DNA of 64,000 nucleotides, taken from NCBI GenBank assembly GCA_033032175.1, contig CM065328.1:9362690-9426689 (forward strand). Reading direction: 5' to 3'. The notes beneath the pieces are model-generated. The model saw only the letters and a program-made list of their open reading frames with translations. It had not been told where the DNA came from and searched no databases. Below are positions 34,842 through 46,000 of this stretch, piece after piece; the stretch's first letter is position 1, and every line of letters begins with the position of its first letter. A program made the position numbers and the translations under genes. Origin of the DNA: Saturnia japonica (lineage: Eukaryota; Arthropoda; Insecta; Lepidoptera; Saturniidae).

Positions 34842-36110
34842 TTAGGTCCTTACATATGAAATTAGCGTTTTATATGAAAACAATATTATGATATCATACA
34901 TTTAAGCAATCGAAGTGTGTATGTACCATTATTATCTATGCACTTTCACTATTTTAAAGGTAGTTCATTGATTCCATCGCTGAAAAAATTGTCGAAGCAA
35001 GAATCAATAAAATTTCTGAAGCAGTTTGGAAAGCCTCATTGGAATTGAATTTATTTTCCTTGCAAGAAATTGTCCAAATTCCGAAAAAAGTGGTAAACTG
35101 TTGAAGTAATGTCCGAGGAATATAGTGGGTTTCGGAGAAATTCCAACCGCAGTTCCTCTAATTTAGCGACCGTCGTTCGTAAAGTATGGGGTCTAGAGTT
35201 GTTCTGAAGCAGCAGTGGGCTTGAGATATTGACCAGTCTCGGTTATTTAACGGCTAGCTTTTCCATCATGGTTTGCAATTATTGACAATACAGATCTGCC
35301 GTTATCGTCTGGATAGATCTTACGAAGCTGTAGTGTATGATACCGGCGCTGATCCACCAAACACTCACCAGTACCTTTTTCTTAGACGACTTTCGCTTGC
35401 GACAGGATTTGGCCCGTTCTCCTGGGCTCAACCACTGTGATGAGCATTTCCGATTGTCGTAAAGAATCCATTTTTCGTCACAAGTAACAATACGATTTAT
35501 AATTCCCTCGTTATTGTGACGGTTGAGTAATGTAATGCAGAACTCAATAGGTGTTTGTTGGCGTGCTTTAGTCAATTAATGCGGTACCCATTTCTCGAGC
35601 TTTTTCACTTTTCCTGTTTGTTTCAACATTTTTTTTGTCACTCACACCGAAGCCTGCCGCTAACTCTGATGTGGTTTGCGAATGATCCGCTTCAACGATC
35701 ACCTTTGATTCTTCATTTTCAACTAGGGTTTCCGGCCGTCCACGGGGTTTGTTTCATAAGTCAAAATTTCCAGAACGAAAACGTTGGAACCAAAAACGTA
35801 CCGTGTTTTCTTTTACAGTAGCTTTCCCATACACATAATTAATCCTTCGAGCTGATTCTGCAACGCTGATGCCACAATGGAACTTATATTCGTAAATAAG
35901 GCGATATTTTAAATTTTCTATATTATGAAAAGAACGATGTCAAAGAAAAATAAAATGGTGCGAAAACAAATGAATCATTAAATTCGAAACAGAAATACAC
36001 AAGCCTAAATTTGGAATAAATTTGAATTTGGAATTTCTAACCAGACGCCAGATATTTGAGATCAAAGTGACCAGTTCAACAAAGCGCCAATTTCATATGT
36101 AAGGACCTAA
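34842..36110 (-). mobile_element. mariner transposon (cecropia/SETMAR-like), dead copy
   Basis: The element is 1269 bp. It begins TTAGGTCCTTACATATGAAA at 34842 and ends with the inverted counterpart at 36110. The ~28-bp terminal repeats differ at one or two inner positions. It is flanked by TA on both sides (34840-34841 and 36111-36112), the mariner target duplication. Length and ends are those of a classic mariner, and the transposase reads on the minus strand. The coding region is broken, so it is a non-autonomous relic. Confidence 0.9.
34930..35925 (-). pseudogene. mariner transposase, inactivated
   Basis: Read on the minus strand. An N-terminal helix-turn-helix remnant (CGISVAESARRINYVYGK, then TVRFWFQRFRSGNFDL and a stop) is followed, after a stop near 35576, by the open frame 35575-35279. 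That frame holds RIVTCDEKWILYDNRKCSSQ, with the first catalytic Asp present, and KKVLVSVWWISAGIIHYSF. Past 35279 the second motif reads QNNSRPH where mariners have HDNARPH, and the third reads SDITSTVYHFF where an Asp is expected at the Val. Two of the three catalytic Asp residues are therefore lost, on top of several stops. The best match by motif is the cecropia group, which also gave rise to primate SETMAR. Confidence 0.8.
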
Positions 36111-36394
36111 TATAATGAAGAAACGATGAATAAATTATAATATTTTTATAGCGCAAACAGTAATATAAACTATAGGTCTATTTTTCGTCAACAGAAACAA
36201 AACCTTTAAAATATTGTTTGTTCATTAATTTTTATGAAGAATTAAGGGAGATTTGGCCTTGCAAAAAAAACACCGTTTAGAAATAATACATAGAGATAAT
36301 AGTTAAAATTAACATAAGATAACATACCATCACGCCTGTATCTCCGAAGGGTTAAGCAGAGGTGTACTAATGTACACCGACAGTTCACAAGGTT

Positions 36395-36570
36395 TGTTTT
36401 TAGGTCCCATAAGCGCGACTGTTATGCTCGAGGTTCGATTCGATTCGGCTCGGGTTCGATTCCCAGGTCGAGCAAATTGTTATTGGGTTTTTATATGAAA
36501 TTCTCAATAGCAACTCGGGGTTTGATTTGTGCCCGATTAATAGCCAAAATAAATACATAAGAATAATAAA
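36395..36570 (+). repeat. tRNA-derived SINE fragment
   Basis: A canonical B box, ggttcgattcc, lies at 36453-36463 after a tRNA-like arm. The body 'attgttattgggtttttata' and 'atagcaactcggggtttgat' continues beyond. The A box is weak. Confidence 0.5.
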
Positions 36571-36764
36571 AATGAAATAAAATAAAAATTATGGATGAAA
36601 TTAAATCAATAAAATTTCAAACTATTCAAAAACAAGCTTTTACACAACATTTTAATAATTTTAAATACTTTTAATTCGTTGAAAATTTATTTAGTTCAAA
36701 TTGACCTTTCTCCCATTTTCCTTTTTTCTCCTTTTTCCCGCTACAAGCTTTTAAATTATTACAA

Positions 36765-37035
36765 ACTAGCGGCCCGCCCCGGCTACGCACAGGTATTCAA
36801 CAAATATTTCAAAATTAAAATTTATAATACACACGAATAAACCATTCTATTTGCGTTAAGGTTACTAAAAAAAAGTTTGAATATTATTATTTTAATTAAC
36901 TTTTATTTTTATGAGTTTTTTATTATTATTTTTTATATATTTTCTGTTATTTTTTAATAAGTGTTCAATTATTTTTCTATTTTTGTTTTTATAACATTTT
37001 TTGTATAAAGATCTTGTATAAAAACAAAAGCCATT
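36765..37035 (+). repeat. RTE-tail-like dispersed repeat
   Basis: It starts 'actagcggcccgccccggct', a phrase of the type that opens many moth/butterfly retroposon 3' regions, and grades into an AT-rich stretch. It is non-coding. Confidence 0.4.
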
Positions 37036-37424
37036 CAATTTATTGAGTCAGAGCTTCCTTGTAAACGATATTTTACGTTGTTTTATTTTGCTGCTTTTTA
37101 ACGTCAATTCATGTGGTGGCAGTCCAGAACGGTTTAGACAATTTAAAAATTCCTGTAAATAATGGACTACGTCTTCGATATTAGTTACAGAGTCGATCGA
37201 TTTGTAATTTTTTATTTAGCTGGGGACTTTTTGAATAATCAAATTGTTTATTTCGTTCACCTTATCATTCCTAGGTGTCACTATTGCCCTATAGAAAACA
37301 ACCAACGAAAGTCCTTTTCGTGCAAAAGGATATCACGATTTCTGCTTAAATTTGGAGTGGCAAGCTGCTTAATAGGTCTCATTGAGAACTTTTTTTTTTA
37401 ACGTGGAGGTACCCCTCCAACAAC

Positions 37425-38260
37425 GGTTTTTTAGTACTCGGATGAGGTTGGACCGCGAACGTGATGTAGCAACATCCTAAGATAAAAACACTCTGATTGA
37501 GAAGGATGTACACCGTAGACTCTTCCTAAAGCAACTTTTTTTATGCCTGGATGGCCAACTACGTCCACACCACGCCTCCTTCTTGTGAATGTATTATTGG
37601 CCCATGCGTAGTATTGCGGGACTTCGTGGTATAGAAGTGTCTTTGCGAATTTATCTTCATTACAGAGCCCAAAGAAAGCCAGTAAAGTAGTTTTACGTGG
37701 GTTTTGGGCCACTTGTTCAGCTTTTTCTGCGGTAAAATTAACCCTTTGGCCATTTTCTAAGTGAACAGCTAACGCAAGACTGTAGGATGCCGCTCGTGGA
37801 TCGGAAATTCGAATATTTGCCAGACAGCTTCGGATGTACTTATGTACCAGCCATTCACGTAGTTTCCATTTGGGTTTATAACGCTAAAAGTAGCTTTGGT
37901 CAGATCCGTTATATATTTGCAAATGTATTTGATGGTTTGAACTGAGTGGCAGTACTCCATATTTATATGAGCGTTAAACGTCCTACATAATAATGGAGAA
38001 TAAAAGACAATCCATCTATTATCTATATTCAACCTACTTCCTCTGATATTTAGCGTAGCGCACTGTTCTCCATTTTCAGCGTCACGACGACGATAAACTG
38101 GATATCCGTCCTCTCCTGTTTGGATATCGTAGGCCGAAACGTCGAGGGTACTTTTTTTACAGATACCGTTTTTCATACATCGTGCTGTTAAATTATGCTC
38201 TCCGCATGGTCCGTGCACCATATTTTTTGTTACGATATCGTACAATATCGGATCGTTTTG
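37425..38260 (-). pseudogene. Helitron Rep/helicase fragment
   Basis: The parent protein starts rolling-circle transposition. The minus-strand frame 38257-37769 begins after a stop with DPILYDIVTKNMVHGPCG. It has the conserved CMKNG and GYPVYRRRDAE, then NRWIVFYSPLLCRTFNAHIN and the tyrosine pair in TIKYICKYI, which corresponds to the catalytic Y2 region of Helitron Rep proteins. A frameshift near 37770-37790 moves the text to 37712-37431. That part carries LLAFFGLCNE, LLYHEVPQYYAW, GRVYGVHPSQSECFYLRMLL and HHVRGPTSSEY, the segment between Rep and helicase. The HUH motif upstream and the helicase downstream are missing, so this is an inactive internal fragment. Confidence 0.75.
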
Positions 38261-38466
38261 TCAATTACATTTTAATAAAAAAGAACACTTATTGTGGCAT
38301 AACAATAATATTAATAATATAATATTATTCATACATATAATAATAATAATTTATTAGTGACTATAGTATTTAACAAAGAATTTCAATTAAAATACAGTTT
38401 AGTATGGGTTTTAGTAGACAATTCTTGAATCATTTTTTTTTTATTTTGTATTAAAAAAAAGATCTC

Positions 38467-38507
38467 CGGTACCCGAACTAGGCAAAGAGCCTGTGACTCG
38501 GGTACCG
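38467..38507 (-). other. 3' UTR stem-loop of the LINE
   Basis: cggtacccga (38467-38476) pairs with tcgggtaccg (38498-38507). An inner aggc/gcct helix closes an aaaga loop. It sits between the RT stop and the A-rich end, where LINE reverse transcriptases recognise their own RNA. Confidence 0.75.
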
Positions 38508-38659
38508 TAACAATAAACGGTTTGTGTATGATATGGATCCGTGTAATATTAGAGTACGTAAATATGTTATTATGTGTGCACGTATTATGTGTATAAATAG
38601 AAAGTGTGTAGATGTGTAAGTGGGTGTGTTTATGTGATTTAGTTCATTTTAACTTACTA

Positions 38660-40498
38660 CTATGTATATCTGGACATTAGTTTTTCAGTTTCTATGTAGT
38701 TTAAGCCTTGCAAGCAACTTGTCATTTTTTTCTTTACTTCATATCTATTTAAGTTATTTAAATGAATTGACTTATTTATTTTGTTATATAATTGTGAGCT
38801 AATAATATTGTAATTTCGAGAGACAAATGTGGTACGATGTCTATCTACACGGCAAATATTCTTAGCGCTACGAGTATTAGTATTATTAAAAGATGGGGTT
38901 TGGCTATGTTTTTTTAGTATAACTTTGAGCACAAATAGCTGTCTCACAGTGAGGAGTCCTACAAGTTTGTAAAGTTCTATAGTCGGGTATCTGCGAGATA
39001 AGTTCATCATCACTTTTAAAACAGCTCTCTGTGCTCTTTCCAGCTTAATGATGGATGATTTCACGGTTCCACCCCAAATTGGTATGCAGTAAGAAATGAG
39101 AGACTGACACAGGGCCGAGTATACTGTTTTTATAGTGTCTTTGTCTGCTACCTCTCGAAGATTTTTAAATATGTAAATAAGCCGTCGTATCTTCGAGGTG
39201 AGAGTATCAAGGTGCTTGTACCAGTTCAATCTCTCATCTATTATAACCCCAAGATATTTAAAGTCAGAAGTACGAGAAAGGGAAAGGCATTGGCAATCTG
39301 AGGAAGGTTGTATACATGTGTGGGCTTTAACTTGAAAGGAAGTAGGAGGTTGGCAAGTACGGTTTATGGAGAAAGTTATAAATTTTGTTTTAATCAAGTT
39401 ATATGTTAGACTGTTCCGACCTAGCCAGTCCATCACAATGCGTATGGCAAGTTCCGCGTGTATTCTAGTGTCAGCCCAGCTGGTGCAATATACTTGAAGG
39501 ACAGTGTCATCGGCATACGTGAAAATTTTACAATTTGGAAGGAGAAGGTTACAGAGATCATTTACGTATATTTTATATAATGTAGGAGATAAAATACTGC
39601 CTTGTGGGACGCCATAAGTTATATTATGTTCAGTACTGAGAATATTGCCTATTTTAACATATTGTTTCCGATTGGTGAGGTTTTTTTTAAATATAGATAA
39701 TTGTGTGTCTCTAATCCCTATTGATTCCTGCTTTGATACCAGAGTTGGAATACATACAGTATCGAAGGCTTTCGACATGTCCAGGAACACGCTAAGACAG
39801 AATTTTTTTTCATCTAGTTGTTTCGTGGTGTGGTTAACTAAATCTGTAATGGCGTCCTCCGTTGACAGGCCAGCCATAAATCCATATTGATTTTTAGAAA
39901 TAATATCATGATGGGATAAAAATTTGTTTTGACATTTGTTTAAGATTTTTTCTAATATTTTTGATAATATTGGTAACACCGATATGGGTCTGTAGTTGTT
40001 AACATCCGTTTTGTTTCCATTCTTATGTACTGGGTGGACTAAGGCTTTTTTGTATGCATTTGGGAACACTCCTGTTTCAATAGACAAATTACAGATATGA
40101 GCTATAATGGGTTCAAGGGTCTGTTTGCATGATTTAAGAATTTTAGTTGAAATACCATCCCATCCCACTGCACAATCGGATCGTAATTGCATGATAATTG
40201 ATTCAATGTCGGTGTTATCTACTTCTAATACAACCAGAGAATTCGGCGGTGAATTTGAGTACGAGGAATACTTGGTGTAAGTATTTTGAGTAGTTGAGTT
40301 ATTGATTTTAGATGCAAGATTTCTTCCAATATCAGCAAAGAAGTTATTGACCTTATTTATGGATGTTTGGGGGGTTATATCTATGTGTAGGAGTTCCTGT
40401 GGTGGAGTAGTTCCCTTATACGTTGAGTTCATTTTCCGTATTGTTTTCCATGTAGCTTTTGGATTATTTTTATTTTTATACAGTTCATTTTTTTTCAT
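38660..40498 (-). pseudogene. LINE reverse transcriptase segment
   Basis: This is the 612-residue open part of ORF2. In order: TWKTIRKMNSTYKG (linker); NYRPISVLPILSKILEKIL; QYGFMAGLSTEDAI; FLDMSKAFDTV (first catalytic Asp region); GVPQGSILSPTLYKIYVNDL; FTYADDTVLQVYC (catalytic YADD, intact); FKYLGVIIDERLNWYKH; and a C-terminal domain with ISYCIPIWGG and LERAQRAVLKVM. All RT boxes look intact. The frame is cut off from the endonuclease by an A-run frameshift at about 40490-40500 and the stop near 40650, so it is not translated as one protein. Placement near CR1/Jockey is by motif style. Confidence 0.85.
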
Positions 40499-40504
40499 AA
40501 GTTT

Positions 40505-41485
40505 TTTTAAGATTTCTTAGTAAACCATTACAAAAGTTTCTATATCGGGAGTATGTTAATTTCAAAATGTCATTATTAGGATTTTTCCTTAGTTTAATGT
40601 GCATATTGTTTCGATTCCGAATACACCGCAGCAATCCAGGAGTAATCTATGGTTTAATAATTCGATTTTTACGAGGAATTTTGACATTACATGTATACTT
40701 GGAAATACTAGAGGATAGAAATGCAGTTAGACTATCAGTAGCTTCGTTAGTTTCTTTTATTTCTAAAATATAAGACAGGTCCGTATTATTAATAACATTA
40801 ATAATGTTTGCTATATCCTGACGTTTAATGTAATGGTTGGTTTTTTGGAGGGATTTTTCCAAATTAATGAGTAGTATGACAGGTAAGTAATCTGTGATAG
40901 AACTTTCTAAAACAAGGACAGTAGCCGTTTATATTGGTTTTTAAGAGTGCATGATCTATACAATTGTTTTGTCTTGTGGGGAACTGGTGAGCAGGAAGGA
41001 GGCCATGAGAAGCATTTAGAATGAGGTAGTCGTTAGATCTATAGTCTGTGTTACTTGATTTTATGTCAATATTGACATCTCCCAGCAAAGCGATATCTTT
41101 AAAGTGTGATAAGCTTGTATAGATGTTGTCTAAGCTATTACAAAAACTATCTAAGCATTTGTTTGAGGGTGATCTATAGATTGCTATTATTGCAATTGGT
41201 TTACTAGGTAAACAAATTAGACAACTAGCATCATTGAAATCTGGCTCATATACTTGACACTGTATGTCCTCGCTCACATAAATGGCCACACCATAATTTT
41301 GATTTAAGTGGTTTTTAGTTGAATAAGACGTATATCCTTCTATACAAGGAATATTTATTGTTTTACTAAGCCAACATTCTGTCATGATAATTATATCAAA
41401 TTTTGTGGGGAGGATTTCGAATAGAGTTATTAGTGAATCTATATTTTTAATAATGCTACGGATATTTATGTGAAAAGTTTTTCAT
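40505..41485 (-). pseudogene. LINE endonuclease and linker segment
   Basis: On the minus strand the endonuclease opens near 41485 with FHINIRSIIKNIDSL, then DIIIMTECWLSK, YGVAIYVSED and LLGDVNIDIKSS, and LDHA-type text (CIDHALLKTN). A frameshift near 40925 moves the C-terminal catalytic segment (SSITDYLPVILL) into another frame. The linker then runs to IPRKNRIIKP and a TAG near 40650, where related LINEs usually have Trp (W-ITPGLL). The linker frame meets the RT frame only after an A-run length change near 40495. Confidence 0.75.
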
Positions 41486-41599
41486 TATTTTTTATTTTGC
41501 TTTATATAATCTCCAATGCTATCTATATTACATAGATAGGAGGAAGCTATGTTAATAGCACCAAGCTCCCTATTGATATATTTTATATTTAGCATTTAA

Positions 41600-42490
41600 G
41601 AATTTAAAAATTAAAAAATAGCGTTCCAAAAATATGTAAATTAACCGTTTCTTAAATCCTAAAAGCATTAGGATACAATAATAGTTAGAGATATGCTGTC
41701 CTGACACTTTTTGTAAATAATGATGTTTCTGCAAAGTCATAGTAAATTATTTTATTGTATCGTCAATACTTTTTGCAGCGCACGCGATTTAAAGAATATT
41801 TTAGGTAATTTTTTACACCTTTGTTTACATTATTGGAGTTTTAGTAAGGATCCCTAATTTCTTGATAATTTCATATAGCCTATGCTAATCTGGGATAGTG
41901 TAGCTTCCCAAAAGTGAAAGAATTTTTCCAATCGGTTTTGTAGTTTCGGAGCCTATTTAATGCAAACAAACAATCAAATCTTTGCTCTTTATAATATTAG
42001 TATAGATGATTGAAATAATGAATAAAAGCTTGCCTTTAAAAGTTTTATATAAATATATTTTTCGTATCTTCTCAGCAAACCATTTGATATCATTCTCATT
42101 TGATATCCATATCATGGGAGCGCATACAAAATAACTGGTCCGCGCCATTTTTGGAAACCCGCCATATTGGTTTTAGATTCGTAAAGTCACAAATTACAAA
42201 AAAACAAGAGTTTCACAATGTTTATAACCAAAAATCTTCTGACACCACATCTTTGTTTGCCATCAAGGGGCAAACAACAAAAGCCTTTACGCACATAGAC
42301 ATAGAAAAAGTATGCTATGTCCTGCTCACACATACACATTTAGACTTATGCGCCATCTCACTTTCGCAAATATTATTATATTAAAAGCTGGTCTACCTAT
42401 ATACTCCGCTTACGCTATAACCTATTATCTTGGTAAACAGAGCCTTGAAATTTTAAACGTCCCATATCACGTATGTTTGAACAACGTGAC
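41600..42490. repeat. Repeat-derived flank of the BEL/Pao insertion
   Basis: 41870-42010 ends 'agtttcggagcctatttaat', 'gcaaacaaacaatcaaatct' and 'ataatattagtatagat', the classic tail of a dispersed lepidopteran retroposon. 42090-42490 is unassigned and is interrupted by the BEL element at 42497. Confidence 0.45.
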
Positions 42491-42496
42491 GCGCGC

Positions 42497-42656
42497 TGTT
42501 CACTCGTTTTAAAATACAATAAAATCAACATTTCACTGAATTTCGTTATTAGTTTTATTCCAAGATTGACATAGAGTTATAGATTAAAAAGTGTGACCAA
42601 ATTAACATAAAAATTACACAGAATATTTTTCTTAATGATACCAATGTTTTCAAACA
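42497..42656 (-). repeat. BEL/Pao 3' LTR
   Basis: 160 bp; on the minus strand it starts TGTTTGAAAACATTGG and ends CGAGTGAACA. It is identical by eye to 48253-48412. At 160 bp it is short for the family. Confidence 0.95.
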
Positions 42657-42670
42657 TCTCGCCCACCAAG
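42657..42670 (-). promoter_or_regulatory. Polypurine tract of BEL/Pao
   Basis: The minus strand immediately upstream of the 3' LTR reads CTTGGTGGGCGAGA, a purine-rich run in the expected place for plus-strand priming. Confidence 0.6.
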
Positions 42671-42919
42671 AACTTCGTTCTTAAATCAAATTAACAAACA
42701 AGAAAAAATCACCAATACCTACTTATTGATATAATTTAAATTCAATCAACATAATTACACAAAGTAATAAGCACATAAAATCAACAATCACACATCTAAG
42801 CAAATTTATAAAGGCATGCATAAATATAATATACAAATGTTTACATACCAACTCTTTTTTTTATTATTGAAATTAGAAAAATTTACGGAACCTTTACAAA
42901 TTTTAACACACTAAAACCT

Positions 42920-43060
42920 TTACTTAAACGTTTTATTATCATTTAAGAGGATACACAACTTGTTTAAAGAGCGTTTATATAATCCAAATTTAGTTTTCAC
43001 TGTTACAACTCTAGTTATACCGTCTAGACCTGTATGTTTTTGTATAATTTTTCCTAAAAG
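42920..43060 (-). pseudogene. Displaced C-terminal tail of Gag-Pol
   Basis: An open frame of about 45 codons, offset by one base from the main frame, ends at a TAA (42920-42922). Its start (KWLLGKIIQKHTGL) continues the DUF5641-type domain that the main frame breaks off at 43054. The simplest reading is a one-base indel around 43058-43072. A sequencing or assembly error is possible. Confidence 0.75.
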
Positions 43061-46000
43061 CCATTTTGCCGTGGAACATTTTCGTCTCTAATGATAACAA
43101 TATCTCCTATATTTGGTTCATCTCCTTTAACTGACCACTTATATCTATTATTTAAAGTTATTAAGTATTCTTTAGACCATTTATTCCAAAATGAATTTAC
43201 CATTCTTTGACAAAACTTCCACCTACTTAGATTAGAACATTTATTAATTGAATGATCTTCATCAGGTATAGTGATAAGAGGTTCGCCCACCAAGAAATGT
43301 CCTGGGGTTAAAGGAAGTGGGTCGTTAGGGTCATCACTAATATATGATATAGGTCTAGAATTTAAACAGGCTTCAATTTGAGTTAAGACTGTGCAAAGTT
43401 CCTCAAATGTTAACGTTGAATCTCCAATAATCTTTTTTAAATGTGTTTTAGTTGATCTTACACCTGCTTCCCACAGTCCTCCAAAATTAGGGGCATGTGG
43501 AGGAATGAAATGCCAGGAGGTGCCTTCACCTGCCAACATCTGTTGAAATTCACTTGTTAGTTGAGATATATTCCTCTTATACATTTCACACAACTCTTTT
43601 TGTGCTCCTAAAAAATTGGTACCATTGTCACTGTATAAATTTTGACAATGTCCTCTTCTGGAGACAAACCTTCGAAAGGCAGCTATAAATCCTTTCGACG
43701 TTAAGTCTGACACAGCTTCTAAATGTATAGCTTTTGTTACCATACATATAAATAAGCATATATAGCCTTTATAAGACCTTGCACCTCTCCCAGGTGAAAA
43801 TCTTATATTTATATGCCCTGTGAAATCCACACCTGCACTTTTGAATGGTCTGGATGGTGTAATTCGAGCCTTCGGTAGTTGACCCATAAACATGTTGTTA
43901 TTTTGCTTTCTGTACCTAACACAAGTGACACATTCTCTGTATATCTTCTTCACTAAAATTCTACCGCGAGCTATCCAATACTTTGATCTTATATAATTTA
44001 ACATGATTTGTGGACCACCATGCAAGGTTTTAATGTGAGCATCCAAAGTTATTAACCTTGTTAAATGACTTTCATCAGGTAGAATTACAGGATGTCTTTT
44101 ATCATAGCTTTCTGGTGAATGAGTCACTCGACCACCTACTCTTAATATATCATTTTTATCTAGAATAGGACTGAGTGTATGAAGAATACTTTTCTTTGAT
44201 ACATTTTCTTTACATTTTAAATCTTTTATTTCTTCTTCAAAATATAATATCTGAGTTGCTTTTATACAAATGTTAAGTACTTCCTCCATTTCTTTCGTAG
44301 TTATAAATGTTATATTTTCTTTAGGTCTACTGTCTTTTGGTAATCTAAATTTCAAAATTCTTCGACAATATGATAAAATTCTTAAAGCCTTTTTTAAATT
44401 CGAAAACTTTTGCCAAACAAAATTCTCAATAGGTTTTACAACTGTGGCTAACAATTTTATAGGTTTAATCTCTTCTGTGGTTATAAATTCATTAAATTCT
44501 GTCTTATATTTATTCTTTTTAATTAAAAAATCAGGCCCATGCCACCACATATCTAACTTAATCAAATCGCAGCTTGACAAACCACGCGAAGCAGGGTCTG
44601 CAGGATTATTATTTGTAGAAACATGATTCCACTGATGACTATCTAAGATGTTTAGAATGTCTGACACTCTATTGCTAACAAAAGTGGTCCATCTACTTGG
44701 TTCACCTTTTATCCACGCTAAAACAACCGTAGAATCAGACCAAGCAAACAGATTAACTTTAGGTATTCCCATTATCACTGAAACTTCATAAATTAATTTA
44801 GCTGCTAGGACAGCTGCACATAGTTCTAGTCTTGGAATAGAAATTTGTCTATCAATTGGCGCAACTTTAGTCTTTGCGGACACCAAATGTACATAAATAT
44901 TTCCTTTATTATCAATTACTTTAATATATACAACAGCAGCATATGCTGAACTAGATGCATCTGCGAAAACATGTAATTCACATGCATAATCTGTTCTATA
45001 ATTAAGCCAACGAGGAATTTTTATATGCTTTGTGTTGCATAAATCTCTTTTAAAAGCAATCCACTCATTCAAAAGTTCAGAAGGAAGGATATTATCCCAG
45101 CTCAGATTTAATTTCCAGAGCTTTTGCATGAGAATCTTTGATATAACAATGACTGGAGCTAACCATCCTAATGGATCATACAGCCTACCTATATCCGACA
45201 ATACCTTTCTCTTTGTTACCACATCTTCAATACCTTCAATTTTATAATTATATTCAAAACTATCTGTAATTTTGTTCCAAGAAATTCCCAACACTTTTAC
45301 TATATTGTCTGTTTTAAATATTATAGTCTCTGTATTTTTTTGTTTTTCACTTTTTATGTAGTTTAATAAGGTATAGCTGTTTGTACACCATTTCTGTAAC
45401 TGAAAACCACCAGAGTTCATTAAATCATTCATTTCATTAAATATTTGTATAGCATCATTTTCCTCTTCACATCCAGTTAATAAATCGTCCATATAAAAGT
45501 CTTTTAAGGTTATTGCTGATGCAAGAGGAAAATTTTGTTGTTCATCTTTAGCTAATTGTTGAAGTGATTTTACTGCTAAATATGGAGCACAAGCTGTTCC
45601 AAATGTAAGTCTCAATAAACGATAATGTTGTATTGTTTGGTTCGATTCTCGTCTCCAATATATTCTCTGGTAGTCTGTATCGTCTTCATGAACCAGAATT
45701 TGTCGATACATTTGAGATAAATCAGCTACTATACAATAAGGATGATATCTCCACCTCATCAATATATGACGGAGATCTTGTTGAATTTTAGGTCCAATTA
45801 GAAAAGTATCATTTAAGGATATGTTATTCGTACCTTTACAAGAAGCATCGTAGACCACACGAAGTTTCGTTGTTTCTCTGTCTTTCTTAATCACAGCATG
45901 ATGAGGTAGATAGACAGCCTTTGGATTTTTTATTTCTTCAACCTTTGTAATCTCTTCCATATGGTTTTGATCAATGTAATCTTCTATAGCTTTGGTATAT

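Larger units (their letters stand above)
38440..41597 (-). mobile_element. Nearly complete LINE (CR1/Jockey group), recently inactivated
   Basis: On the minus strand the order is: a short leader frame (41597-41490), APE endonuclease (about 41485-40870), linker (40862-40520), reverse transcriptase (40498-38660), 3' UTR with a hairpin (38467-38507), then A-rich sequence ending near 38440. It lies just downstream of the Helitron fragment. It has few lesions (one frameshift, one stop, one A-run frameshift), so it died recently. The 5' end is probably truncated, because ORF1 is not recognisable. Confidence 0.8.

Noticed and set aside
44270..44626. 118-codon plus-strand frame, and others at 45032, 45992 and 48003
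   Set aside because: They are antisense shadows of the BEL/Pao Gag-Pol frame.
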